From: Daphnia pulex
Lineage: Eukaryota > Arthropoda > Branchiopoda > Diplostraca > Daphniidae
Assembly (NCBI RefSeq): GCF_021134715.1
Contig: NC_060024.1
Coordinates: forward strand, 8,990,001 to 9,054,000
Reading direction: 5' to 3'
DNA: 64,000 nt
The notes under the pieces are model-generated. The model made no database searches. It was given only the letters and a program-made list of their open reading frames with translations, and was not told where the DNA came from. Below are positions 48,140 to 60,667 of the stretch, piece by piece; the stretch's first letter is position 1, and the number at the start of each line of letters is the position of its first letter. Made by a program: the position numbers and the translations under genes.

Positions 48140-48621
48140 ATGCGGAGAGTAGCAATACTACTCTCCAAGGCTATTGCTTTTTGACGACCCAATATCTATG
48201 GGGAGAAATATACGATAAAAGGTTCAGGCCATATAAGTTGCAACTCCTTATTTTTTTGTGTGACGACCTGTCTCTGTGTGTGTGTGTGTATAATACGGAG
48301 CTTGATGGAAGGTTTTTTTTTTCCCCAACAAGGGTTGTAGATCTAAACGTGGGGGTGTCTACGTGTCTCAGATGAAGAACGTCATCGGCGCGGGCTATAC
48401 GACTCAGAAGGTGGGAACATCAGTTGGCACTCACGGAGCAGTCGCACTAACTGTTGCCTTCCCTACCGCACACACACACACACACACACACCCTCGTCGC
48501 GGTATACACGCACCAACGCACTGACCGTGGCCAAACTAGGAGCATAGGAAACGCGGAGCAAGAGCAGAGCAGCCGAGCAGCTACACACGGCGCGGGGGTT
48601 CGGCCAAAAGGGTGGAGCGCT
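48140..48621. other. Upstream region of the secreted precursor gene
   Basis: No coding sequence is supported here. It contains a 9-bp-stem hairpin (48144-48166), GT and CA microsatellites, and GC-rich sequence with AGCAGAG-type repeats just before the TATA box at 48622. Confidence 0.45.
48469..48490. repeat. (CA)11 microsatellite
   Basis: Eleven perfect CA units lie about 150 bases upstream of the TATA box of the secreted precursor gene. Confidence 0.9.
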
Positions 48622-48628
48622 TATATAG
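48622..48628 (+). promoter_or_regulatory. TATA box of the secreted precursor gene
   Basis: TATATAG in a GC-rich setting precedes a TC-rich stretch near 48650 where transcription could start. That gives a 5' UTR of about 450 bases before the signal-peptide ATG at 49096. Confidence 0.45.
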
Positions 48629-49095
48629 TGTGGATACTCTCTCGCTATCGGAACGAATAGCTTTCCATACTAGTCGACGGTCTCTATTCGAAGACAAGTC
48701 CTCCTCGTCGACGGCTCAGCGGCTTGACATTATCCATCCCCCCCACCATCACCAAAGAAAAACCCCGGCGCCATAACGTTACAGTTTGTCCTTTGGTCAG
48801 TCAAGTTATACAAGTAACCAAAAAGTTCAGGGAAAGGCCAAAACAATCAATCCAAAAGTCAAGAGAGAAAGAGCTAGAGAGAAAGAGTAACAAGTGTTTT
48901 TTTGATTGCCAATCTTCAACTCTCAGCCGTGACAGCAGCTCCCGCACAAACAAAAGGGTCAATTACAGCAGCGTAAAGATCGCCGGAAGAGGAAAAGAAG
49001 AAGAAGAAGCTGAAGAAGAAAATCAAAGAAGGCGCTGCTGTCTCTCGTTAATCTTTGGCACATCGACAACAATCGACACACGAGTCTCGCATATA

Positions 49096-52000
49096 ATGCA
49101 GTTGTTTGGATGGACCCTTCATTCTTGCTGGATGCTGCTGACAGTCATCTCTGTCTGCTGTTGCGTCGACATCGGCTCCTCCTCAGGTAAAAACAAAAAC
49201 CACCGCTTCAATTACCACCTTTTGGTTGTGTTGTCTTTCTTCTTTTTCTTAACAGCAACTTAGTTGCTGGCTCTGTGCTGCGCCAGCCAATAACTGTTAT
49301 TGTTCTCAATGCGCTTCAAGGGTAAGCGCGGAGAAGTTTCAAAACAGTTGGAAATGTTATTCATGGCTATTATTCTGGAAGCGTATATCGAATATAATAG
49401 GCTCTCAGTAATAATAATATAGTCGCTTGTTCGGCCAGTAATAGTTGAGATAAATCTTCAACCCAGCACCGCAACAGCGCGGACTGCTGTCTTGAGAAGC
49501 AAACTGCATCACAGACTTGGATCAATTGTTGCTGAGGCGCACCAACTCTTTTCTCCATCTCCCTCGGCCAACATCAATCGAGTTTTTTTTTATTTCTTAT
49601 ATAGTCGACATTACGTACGACGAATGAAAAAAAAAATACGTCAAACCGTTTCTCAGCGTTCTCGATAAAGAATCGTAACAAGAATTCCAAAAAAAAAGGT
49701 ACACACAGCAAAGTTGTACCTTTTTTTTCTGGCTTGTTATGCGCACCGGGGTCTGGGTAATAGCGAACGATTTCCACCTCGTTTGTCACGCACGCATGCT
49801 ATATATATTCAGCACAATCTATATTCTCTCCCCCTGTGAGGGCCTAACCCATTTCCTCGTCGCCTACAATCAGATTATAAGCGGAAAAAAAAAGTTTCGG
49901 GACAGGAAAAGTTGTAGGGAAAATAATAAATGAAATAAGTAGATGTGTCTCCAATATTCCATTAGAAATTGAGAGCCCCTTTTGTGTGCGTCGTAAAAAG
50001 AAACAAAGGAGCGGTAAATTAATGAAACATTGGCGACAGTTTCAGACCGTCTGCTCTTAGTGAAATTACATGTTTATACAGTGTTCTTCACCGTTTCCAG
50101 TCACGGTCATTGAGAATCACGGCCGTTATAGTCCCTTGTATATAGCTGTCCATGGCAGCTCAATCAAATCATCATTCTTTCGGCAGCAGGCAAGCAACGC
50201 GTCAATGCCTGACGGAGAACAATCAACTACACGTGAACAGCGTCGTCACCGGCCCCCGTATACGGCCTCTATGTCTGAATGGCAGTCAGACAATGGGGGA
50301 GGGGGGGGGATATAAAAAAAGGTGACAAACAAAAGAAGCGGATGGCGTTCGTTAGATATTTCACAGTTTTCCATCCTTTGCTTTGCGTCCGATGTCTCAC
50401 CTTTCTCAAGTTCTCGTTAGACGCTTTATAGTTGGTAGGTGAGTAGGTCTTATGTATATATAGGCTGATTAGTTGTAGAGACGAAAGCAGCGGGACGAGC
50501 CTTCTCATTAACGGGAGGCGCAAGACCGTGAAAAATGAGACATCCTTTTCTTCTTCTTCTTTTGAAACGGCGTGTGCTGTACTTGCGTAAGTACTTCATC
50601 TTTTGGCCCCTTTTGTCTAGTGTGTCCCCTAAATTTCTCTCTCCAAAGTTCAGGCGTCGTCGCGGATTGACCGATTTCTTTTTTTTTTTCGCTGTTAGAC
50701 CCACGATGAAAAGGGAGGAGACATTTTCAATTCAGCCGAGTTTTCTATTCAGACGCGAAATTATTTTGCACGCTCTCCCGAACGAAAACTGGCCCCCTTA
50801 TGTATAATGGCCGAGCAGTGAGTCCACCGCGTCTACATCTACCTACGCATTTTACACGGCGTGGAGGCTAGTGTGTGTGTGATGCTGAACTATTCAAATG
50901 CATGAAACTATATCCCAGTGAATGGGGGGCACATATAATAAGCCGCTCATCTGCGTCAAAGTTTACCTCCGCTGTCTAGGAAATGTGAGGTAACGTTGGC
51001 CGAAGGGGGACTGATGCTGAATCATTCCGAGCATGAATTAGATTGAGCATGTAAAATGGGCGAAATCCTTGCGATTGAATTGCGCGAAAACCAAATCAAC
51101 ATATATAGCCTTTAGAGCGGGACCGGATCCAGCCGAGCGCGGGACTTTCCGTATTTCTATTTTTGTAAATCGTTGCTGCATCATCACAACATTTTACAAG
51201 TTCGGCTAATAAATAAATAACGTTCTTGTTCTGCTGGGGACTGCGCTGCCATTTATTGGGAAATCCTTTTGAAACGGCACTTAATCAGATTTAAAAGAAC
51301 TAAACGAGTGTAAAGGTGAACTAGAGCGTGATGACCTATTGAAAAACAGATGGAAATATTCAAATATACAAGTTGACGACGTGTGTTCTTCTGATGAAGT
51401 CTCATATGATGATACAACCTTTCGGGTTTTTATTTTATTTTTTCTCTGGAAGACGATCGAATGCTGAGAAAAAGAAATGAAAAAAGTTTAATGATTTGAT
51501 TATGACGCTGGGAGCTTTTTTATTAATGCAAATTCACGCACTCAACTGAAAGAAATGCGTCTTCGTCGTAAAAAAAAAAGTCCCTTTCGAAAAATCAAAT
51601 CAAACTAGACTGAATTTCCGATTTGGCTGACAAAGATGTCGTATATACCTACTGGCTACATCATTTGCCAGGTAGCATCAAGTCATGTGTGATTTAGCAA
51701 GGGTTATTGGTCCATATCGCGGACGTATTGGTCCAGCGGACGTATTGGTTTGATACAAGAGACACTCTCCGATATTAGAGATATAGGGCAGGACGTTCAC
51801 TGAATCCCAAAAAATCGACTACTGTACCAGTAGCCAAACCGTACAGCTAGAAAGTATATTGGAAGGCAAATAAATGTTTGAATTTCAGTCCCATCTCAAG
51901 CCTGAGAAATTGGTAGCGGGGGCGTATAATAGACCTCGGCAGGCCGAAAATATTAGCTCTTATTTCTTCTCCGAAATCGCTATCCTTGTTATTGGGAACT

Positions 52001-55000
52001 GCCAACTACGTATGCGCATGAAGCGGCCACCAAGTGCTGCACCTCTATACATATATTATTCGTATTGTGTGCAGACATCTCGAGGGGTCTGTTGTGTGTG
52101 CAGCCTAAACATAAACGAAAAGGAGTTAACCTTCTCCCAATAAAAGCCCCGTGACTATACTGGGCTTTATCCTCCTCCCGAAATGGCATTATAGAGTTAA
52201 CCAACAGCGGAGAGCCAGAGCGCTTCTAGTGTTGTTATTATTACAAGAGAATAACGCTAATTGAATAGCCTTCAAGAGTATCAGCCAGCGAGCAGTAGCA
52301 GCAGCAGACACGCGTGCAATGTATTCGACGAGAGTGGTTGTTGTACCCATCTTAGACGCAGTCCAACTATTGCCTCGTCTTGCTCATTTGTGCATCTCCT
52401 CCTCGGTCTTGTCTTTTGGGCTATTGTCTTTACCGCCGTTAGACTCTCGTTTATTATTTAGCAATAGACAATCGAGGCTGCTATACAGCTAGTTAGCTAG
52501 CGGAGACGTATATATATACTGATGTACATTTACGTGCGTGTTTGTTTCCCCCCAGTCAAAATGAAAATGCTTCTATTCACCGGAGCTATCAACTCTACAC
52601 ACATAGTCCGCGGCTCATTCGCATCGGCCAACAGGAAAGAGCCCCAAGATAATTACTATAAGGACGAGCGGTCTGCGGGATCTTGGCAAAAGAATGGAGT
52701 ATAAGGCGCATAGGTATATAGGATCAAACAAATGATAAATCGGACGTCGTTTCAAAAAGAAAAAGATCTGCACGAAACCGCCTCTTAGCACGCGCAGTCA
52801 ACGTGCTGCGTGTCGGTAAAAGGCAAATTAATTAGAGCGATGAGGGGCTTTATACTCTATACGCGCCAAGAAAACCTGGATAAAATTGTGCGGGGAAAAA
52901 CCGGAAATCCTGACGAGGATGAGGATAGAATTTTAGCACGATATTATATAGTTGATATACCTCCGACAGAAATGGAAACGATAAATCAGTAAAACAATAT
53001 ATTTTGGTTGGGTTCACCGCACCAAAGTTATGAACTAAAAAGATCAATTTTATAGACCAAAATGGGATTCTGAACGTGCCCATGCGAGAGCAATATTATA
53101 TAATAGTCGACCAAAAACTAATATCGAAGGGAGTTGTGGGATGGGTGGGGGGGGGGGGACCTAATAAATAGGTTGAACACAATACATCTTTGGTCGGTCC
53201 ATTGTTTCTAGTGTGTGGTTACACTTTTTGGTTCCGGTCGCTTGTCTTTGTATTTACCGTGATCAACTGCTGCTGTTTACGCCCCTCCGATTGTCTATGG
53301 ATTCCATTCACCGAGTGGATGAAATCAGTTATGGACGTTTGCCTCCACACCACAAAGATCTTCGACCAAACAGATCCAATTGCCGACCACGCATTGGCAA
53401 CCAATCAATGTCGTCAGGAGTCCCAAAAAAAAGAAGAAGCCTTAACAGCTAGTTTGAACCACCGATATTTTTTCCCCCATTCAATATGATTCCCCCCACG
53501 CAGCCCACAACAACAACCGTTTTTATTAAATAACAGGGGAACCTATTTCTTCGATCTCGGTTGAATTTTGTTTTCAAGTTGATGTTTTATTCTATTTTTC
53601 CAGCTGTTGAAGGGATTGAAAAAAATAAAAGATTCAAATGGTCGACGTATATAAAAGAAAGGGAGACTGGAAGCTGCTGGTGACGTTTCTGGTGGCTGAC
53701 CTTTTATATTTGGCCATTCCGACCAATGAGGATCAAAGTGTAATGGCTGGCAGCCGCGGACGAAGAAGAAGAAGAAAGCGCATTAGCTTTGGTTCTTCAC
53801 TCTCACGATAAATCTTGTAACGGTTGATGTTTACAGGTCCAAGAGAGAGCATCGCTGTAGAGCGATGGCGCGACCCAAAGTGCACTCTGCTCTTTTGAAG
53901 AAAGTCTGGTTGATGTTTCTTTATTTGCCCCCGGTCCCCCTTTGAAAGATAGCGAAAAGGATTCTCTTTCGGCAGCTCTCTTGTTTTTCTGGGGAATGTG
54001 TTGACTGACGAATGGCGACACTGTGGTCATTTTCCAGGGAAATCACGGCTGTAAAACGGAGCGCAACGAATGGCGCAACTTTATCTGTCTCCCAGGAGAT
54101 GTGTGTACTTTTACAGCTCTGTCTCTCTAATGCAATCGGAGTTAGATGGGAGGAGTGAATCTATAATGAAATGGCACCTTCTGGAGATATATATTGACCC
54201 TGCTAGAAATTGAATTATCTGGGAGAGAAGTGCAATCCGAGTGATGGATCGGGTATTTATTTATTTATTTTTTCATCCTGGATTAGACTGAAATCCTATC
54301 TGTATCAAATCTCTCATGTTTTTCTGTTTTTTTTTTTCCCCTGTTTCAATTCGGTTATTAAATATTATGATTTCCCCCTTTTATAGAAATCAATGAGGAA
54401 GTCATGGAAGAGCAGCCGTGGATCTGGAACGAATTCAAGCTGGCGGGAGCTGCCCGTAAGTTTCACTCGATCCTGGACAACGGCGGATCGGACGACGAGG
54501 ACAACGACAACAACGCCGTCGCCATTAGCGACAGAGCGGCGGCCGCATCGGGCCCATCGCGGGCCTCAATACCATCGGCGGCCAGGCCATCTTCAGCCAT
54601 CTTCGCGACAGCTTCGAATTTCAGAGACAATCAACAGCAGCAGGAGGAAGAAGAGGAGGAGTCACAACAACAAAAACAACAAGAGCAGCAGCAGCAGAGG
54701 GCCGGAGCTATGACTGCCGATAGTCCCAACGTCTTAGACGACTACGTCTACGAGGATCGTCCGCTGATGACTAAATACGCGCTGATGGCCGACGGCGAGC
54801 CGGCCCAATACTACGGCAAACTAACCAGCAATTTGAAAAGATCTCAGCAGCCGGCGCCATTCAACCCGCCGGTGACCGGCAAGCGCCGTCAAAAGCAGCA
54901 ACGTAATTCGATGACTCTCTCCTCCAAATCTTCAACAGGGGGAGCCGACGCCGAGTCGTCGGTTGCGTCACAGCAGCAGCAGCAGTCGTCGTTGTCTTCT

Positions 55001-55355
55001 TCATCATCATTGGCGGCGGCTAATATCGGCCGGGACTCTGAGCCTCGAGTTTTGCCCCTCTTGGGTTTCCATTCAGCCGTCAACAAAATCAACAGGCAGA
55101 AGGAATCCCTTCTCAAGAAAATCCTTCGGCAAGCCGGTCGGTTTTTTTTTATTATTTTTATTATTTTTAGTTTTTCTCTTTTGTCAAAAAAATATATTTT
55201 TTGTTTTCAATTCAATTTGAGTTTTATTTTTTTTTGTCTTTGTTGTGTTTGTGTGTGCAGCTCGACGTCAGTCAATGAAGAGGAGCCCCAACTGCATGCG
55301 GAAATGCATTGCCCAGGGCTTACTACATCCGGCCCAGTGTCACTCGCTGTGCTAG
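49096..55355 (+). CDS. Secreted neuropeptide-like precursor with C-terminal Cys4 peptide
   Basis: Three exons (49096-49186, 54387-55136, 55261-55355) join in phase to 311 residues. Exon 1 encodes a signal peptide (LHSCWMLLTVISVCCCVDIG) and is separated by a 5.2-kb intron. Exon 2 is acidic and Gln/Ser-rich. It contains LKR-SQQPAPFNPPVT-GKRR, a layout predicting a 12-residue amidated peptide. The last exon encodes RRQSMKR followed by SPNCMRKCIAQG and LLHPAQCHSLC-stop: 23 residues with pattern C-x3-C-x10-C-x3-C, probably two disulfides. The design (signal peptide, dibasic sites, Gly-Lys-Arg, small terminal Cys peptide) is that of a hormone or neuropeptide precursor. I do not recognise the family. 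An in-frame ATG at 48724 would add 124 residues but would bury the signal peptide, so 49096 is preferred. The exon-2 donor (GTCGGT) is weak. Confidence 0.75.
49187..54386 (+). other. 5.2-kb intron of the secreted precursor gene
   Basis: This is by far the largest intron in the window. It holds only short open frames, homopolymers and small repeats. A poly-A/poly-T hairpin lies at 49688-49728, and a duplicated CGGACGTATTGGT sits near 51720-51748. No nested gene could be supported. Confidence 0.55.
49688..49728. repeat. A-rich/T-rich hairpin
   Basis: A run of A ending in GGTAC is mirrored 13 bases later by GTACC followed by a T run, giving a stem of 13 or more base pairs inside the large intron. 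Confidence 0.7.
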
Positions 55356-58300
55356 CCGCCCACAGACGCGACTGGCAAGATTGGAAAACAACAACAACAA
55401 CAACAAAATGACTTTGCAAAAATAAAATACAGGTACAAAAAAAAAATTTTAAATGAGAAAAATGATTACGCCATCCTCTTTTTAAAAAGTTTATGGCTCA
55501 AAAAAAAAGATTGGGATCGAATGTTCGATCAGAAACGATGAAGGGAGGGAGGGGGGAATGAAAATTTCTTTAAATAAAGAAAATAAAAAACTATCGATGC
55601 GTACGAGATCGGAATCTTGGCCGACGGGGGGTTCCATCCGAGTGGTGGGCGTCTCTGAGGCAACGATCTGCGAAATGACGCATGTAACAAATCTGACGTT
55701 AGAAAGCCGGAACGAAAAAGAACACAGACCGGAAGATAAGGCAGGGAAGAAAATGCCGTACGTCCGGTATTTGGTGATGGATCGAACCACTCGGAAAACG
55801 ATTTTTTCATGTTTTTCTATACAACAGCGTGTGTCTGGGGTGAAATACCTCAAGTCCAGTGAGATGTGAGATAGAGGCACATATAAGCGGATAGTGTGTA
55901 CAGAAATAGAATTCATACCAGCAGAGATATAATATCTCTATTTATAGTTGCAAGCTGATTACAATTGTTGCCCTGGCTTTTTGTGATCTTGTCGCCAGAC
56001 AGCCATTCGTATTGGCTTCATCACGTCTGGTACCTGATCAAAAGAGAGAGCTCAGACACAAATGGCTAAAAGAGCAACTGGACCATTTGAGTCTGCAGCT
56101 TTATCTCTGAGAAAATGCAATTACCGATATAGATAGTTGCGCAAAGTTTTTGGGCAGCGATATTACCGTCAGGAGATTTCGTATACCAAACTATTACACG
56201 GAATACTGTAAGTTACTTCCCAGCGCTTCCCAGTAAGGATTGATGTAGGATCCGATTTTTCGGATGTTTTCCATTTTGTTAACTTTTTGGTTGTTGTATG
56301 AAACAAAAAATCAACGCCAATCAAAGCCATAGGAGACGGGCGTATCGGAGTCAAGGCAACGCCTAATTACGTGAATTCGCGGCCGTGAAGAGATTGATGA
56401 AAGCTCTAGCCAATAGTTTTCCCTCAGGGTTATGGAGAACATGCTACATTTCCCAGGCATCCTAAATGAATAACAAAAAGGTAAAAATTAAATGACGACA
56501 AGTTTTCAAAGTCGAATTTTCTAGATTTGATTCAACTTCTTGTTTCGGTTTAATAATTCGGAGACGCTCCAGTAGACTCTGTCACTTTGTAGTTTGAGCG
56601 TGAATCATCTCGACAGGTAAATTAGATGAGAAATGGCTCCGTCTATATACGTGGAAAGGCTGTCTGATTTCGTGAAAACAGCTATGGTAACATTTTTATT
56701 TGTATTTCTGATTCGTCTCGTATCCATCCAGCCCAGTCGTTCCATCGGCTGGAGCCCGGCAACGTCAAGTTTAGCGCGCGAGTCCCTAGCTCTCCATTTA
56801 ATACATCAATCGCAATCGTTGGGTGGTGGTCATCCAGCTGGCCGCGGCTGGCCGTGTTCGATTCATTGGCCCTTGATGCTGTTTGGTCGTCGTCCCATGT
56901 TAGACAGGCCGGGGGGTCTAGTGGGCGTCTGCTTCCCAGAAACTGCACTACTACAGACACCGGGTGACATGATATTCCTCTTGATGTTGGATATCGCTTT
57001 CATCCGGATCTGCCAGCGGATGTTAGTCGCCTCCGCCGGAAGAAAAAAAGAAAACAAAACAAACAATGCGCGCGCTCTAGTTCAAAGATCAATGAACCGT
57101 GAAATCACCTGTATCCGGCGCCAAATTTCAAACGTCAGGACAGTTGGTGCGAGGGGGTCCCTGATCCCCGAGTGCTGCCCAACTTATCCAGAATGATCCA
57201 CACACTCACACACAGGAGGCGGATAAATAGATCACGTGGTTGTGAGTTAAGAGAACAAAAGGAGAGAGTCCAATCGCTGGAGAGACGGGCACGAGATCAA
57301 TATGGAGCATCAAGAGTCTCTCTCGAAAATTCGAAATAGCCTCGAAAAGATGAATACGTCGAGGCTACTAGAATTCATTTCTTTTTTCGATGCGATGTGG
57401 GGGGGGGGATATACTAGAAAGCGGATTCACTGTTTCCATCCGATATTGCTGCTCTCATTCTGGGCGTGGAATTCACGCCAGCAATGCACGTCATTCTGTT
57501 CTTCTCAATCATCCTCCCTACCGCCGCCGCCGCCGCCCCTTGCCGAACGCCGGCTTACGTATTCTCATGGCGATAATATAGGTTTGGTGTGGATGAGAAC
57601 AACCACCATGGCAGAGGCAGCCAAGCGTTTCATTCACCCAAGTTGGCGCGCGTATGTCCTCCGACAGTAAATAAAAAAAGGAAGAAATCAAATACTTTCT
57701 TTCTTCTCTCCCAAAAGATGGGAGAGAAACGATGTAGAAGAGGTGTGACTCGACTCGACAGACTCCAGCAGGTCCACTCTCTGGGCTTGCACGTCACCGG
57801 GTTGAAGGGAGGAGACAATGGTTGCCTCCCCTTTTGTCGTAACACACACATCACACACAAAGCAGCATCTGCATGATTTAGTTTGTAATTGCACCCCAAC
57901 GCTGGAGAGGGACTCTCAAAACCGCTGGCTGTTCTCCCTGCTCACTCCTAAAGTCGCCTTCCATACAGACGGTGACATATGTACACTATAGTCCCGCTCT
58001 ATATTTATATACACTCACGAAAAGAAGAAGATCGGCTTAGATATAAAAAACTACTTTTTTCCTGTTATCCGCCGTGTTCTATTCGACTGGGTTTCTTCTT
58101 TCTTCTTCTTTTGCCGGAATAGTAGAGTTCGCTCCAAAATGTAATCGCTTTGATCCGAGTTGCGCGCACCCTCCCCCCAAATATACTGGCACTCAAAAGA
58201 CGAGCGATAACAAGATTTTTCCATCAAGAGCCTGGCGAGGGGAGACGCGGCGGGAGTGAGTGGGGAACATGGACAATCAATCAATCATCGCGGACATTCG

Positions 58301-59464
58301 AGGCAGAGTCTCAGCGATGAGGGTCGCGTGTTGATTAGCCGCCCACGCGCTCGTCTATATCGGCGACAAGCGCCGATGAGACAAGCAAATTGCCTATTAA
58401 TTCCCAGCGACTAACATCTTTTTTTTTCTTTTTCGTTCTATTACACATTGATCTTATATAGACGACTGCGGAATGAATACCACGGGAGGAGGAAGACACC
58501 GGATATTGCGGCTGCTGAATAAAAAATAAAAAAATAAAATAAAAAAGCCAAAAAAAAGAGAAATAAAAAAAATGACTAGTGTGCGCTCATGACGCACATT
58601 CTCAAATCCTCCCTCAATTCCTAGCTCTCCACCCCACCACCACTACTACCCGTTTTGGCGCCCCACGTATATTAAACCACGTCATTTATTTCTTCTTCTT
58701 CTTCATCATCTGTTTTCGTCTCCTCTCCCAAGAATCTGTGAGAACCCGATATCGTTTGACAACTGGTTCTCTCGCTCTCCTTCTAATCTTTCCAACTCTC
58801 GTTTCAACATCGGGCTTTATATAAACTTGATCAATAAGAGTTAATTGCCCTATCTGTGTTGATATTACATCATAGCTCTTGTTTCCTGGAAGAAAAAAGA
58901 CAAAAAACGTTTACCCCACACACTCACCTCTCCTCCCCACCACCCTCCACCCTCTGTATCGATGTTTACTACACGCATATAAAAGAAAAAAACAATTTAA
59001 GCATATTATATTATAACGTGCCCTGACAACCCCCCGCCCGAATTCGTCACCACCACCACCACCACTCGATATATTTACTTATAATTATACATTTACCTGT
59101 CGTTTGTAATGAGAAGAAGACTAAAGAAAAAAGAAAAGGATCTTTCTCTTCGGCTTACGTACACCCCCCTTTATTTGTTTTCCTTTTTCCCATCCATTAT
59201 GATTATGAATTAACCCCCCCATAGACTTTCAAACAATGTTTCATGGATAAAAATCTTTTAACTATTATAATCCTACATAATTCGATCAAAAAATACATTA
59301 AATAACGAGAGCAAAATATTAGTGGGCAGTAGTTTACCATCAGTTTTGGTATAATAATTAAATAGAATTATACTTCTCGTTTATATCTCGATGTTTATAA
59401 TTCATTTTTTTGTGGGGGGGTTGGAGTTTCCTTTTTCCTTAGAAAAACCAAATCAATCACAAAA
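55356..59464. other. Gene-poor interval
   Basis: No supported gene lies between the secreted precursor and the Canopy gene. The region is rich in simple sequence. The longest open frame (56633-57196, +, 187 codons) has no recognisable domain, and a competing frame lies on the other strand. Confidence 0.5.
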
Positions 59465-60667
59465 TTACAATTCTTCGCGTTCGAAATCGTAAGTCTCCGA
59501 GGATTCGGAACTGGAATCGTCCGAGTCGGGGACCGCATCTCTGGGGCAGACCTCGGCCAATTGAACGCAAAGCTTTTGGTGGAGTTGCTTCTCGCTTTTG
59601 GCGAACATGGACACGATTTCATCTTCGTATTCCTCGACTAAACCTTGACACTATATAAACCCCCCCCCCCCCCCCCGAAAAAACAATAACAAAATGAGAT
59701 GTATACGTTTCGTTATCATTTAAGATATGGTGTCAAACAATATAAACTGCATAAATCAAATTTCCAATCTTACGTAGGAAGATAATTGCTCGTTCACTTC
59801 GGGATTGGGAACGATATTGACGTTGCTCATCTCGGGATTCATGCCTTTCCCGTCTGGAGTTTCAATTCTCAAGAGCGTCGGCCTACCAGTGGCTTTGTAA
59901 TTGGCAACGACGTAATTCCTGAACATCGGGCAGACCTTGTCCATGACCTAGTCATCAAATTAGATTGTTCATTTATGTGTGATGATGAGTCCAGCCATTG
60001 CAGTTTTTTTTTGCTGATTATTTGAGTTATATAACATGGGAGAAAGAGGAGAATGTGGAACCAACCTCAGAGAGGAAGAGCTGGCTGCGTGCATAAGGTA
60101 CCTGTAACAAATGATAGGTGGCTCTTGGTTATCTCATCTACGATAAAACAGGTTGTTGTGGTTTTGAAAACATCTTGAAACTGACCAAGAACATGTCAGT
60201 AACACAATATGTGTGCTGTGAATTCAAGATGTTTGATATGAATTACTTGATTAGAATGTAAGTTACCAAGTTTTGTTTGACGTTTCCTTTTCCGTCAAGG
60301 CGGAAACTGCCCATGTCAACTTTTTTGTGAGGGTCCACTCTATCAACAGCTATTTCCACTTCATCCACCAACGCTTTGCACACTGTAATAAAGAAAGGAA
60401 CATTAGCAAAGGGTTTTTAGTATGCTGTATCAAGGAAAACATGGAACTAATTGCTGGCTGCTGTGATAGAAACACTGCCAGGAAATCGCTAGAAGTAGAA
60501 ACAGAGGTGATTATTGATGTATTATAAAAGTTACCCATGCATCTCAGAATTTCTCTTTTCGGCACGGAAGGAACATCGAAATTCCCGTTGGCATAATCAG
60601 GTTCATTAGCTGTGACGTATGCGGCCACGAACACGAAAACAAAGACAGACAATTTCATTTCCAACAT
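59465..60667 (-). CDS. seele: Canopy-family ER saposin-like protein (CNPY2/Seele)
   Basis: Five exons (60667-60535, 60382-60267, 60101-60066, 59947-59774, 59650-59465) join in phase to 214 residues. A signal peptide (LSVFVFVFVAAYVTA) is followed by a saposin-B-like domain with conserved cysteines in ILRCMG, VCKALVDEVE, KVCPMF, SSYCQGLVEEYEDEIV, KLCVELAEVC. The C-terminus is acidic and ends REEL, an ER-retention signal of the KDEL type. This is the Canopy/Seele family. Members reside in the ER; Drosophila Seele is needed for efficient dorsal-ventral (Spaetzle-pathway) processing, and CNPY2 takes part in receptor regulation and the unfolded protein response. A second Met three codons into the frame is an alternative start. 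Confidence 0.9.

Noticed and set aside
48724-49095. In-frame N-terminal extension of the secreted precursor (124 residues)
   Set aside because: It is basic and low-complexity, and would place the signal peptide internally. The stretch fits a 5' UTR better.
52561-52704. ATG frame with hydrophobic start after a CCCCAG acceptor-like site
   Set aside because: Short, lies inside the 5.2-kb intron, and no continuing exon or processing sites were found.
55137-55260. Open reading through intron 2 of the secreted precursor, giving a Phe/Ile/Leu-rich tail
   Set aside because: The apparent membrane segment is simply T-rich intron DNA translated; splicing yields an orderly cysteine peptide in phase.
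56633-57196. 187-codon plus-strand open frame
   Set aside because: No domain, signal or splice context; a 92-codon frame overlaps it on the other strand and composition is low-complexity. Best left as non-coding without transcript evidence.
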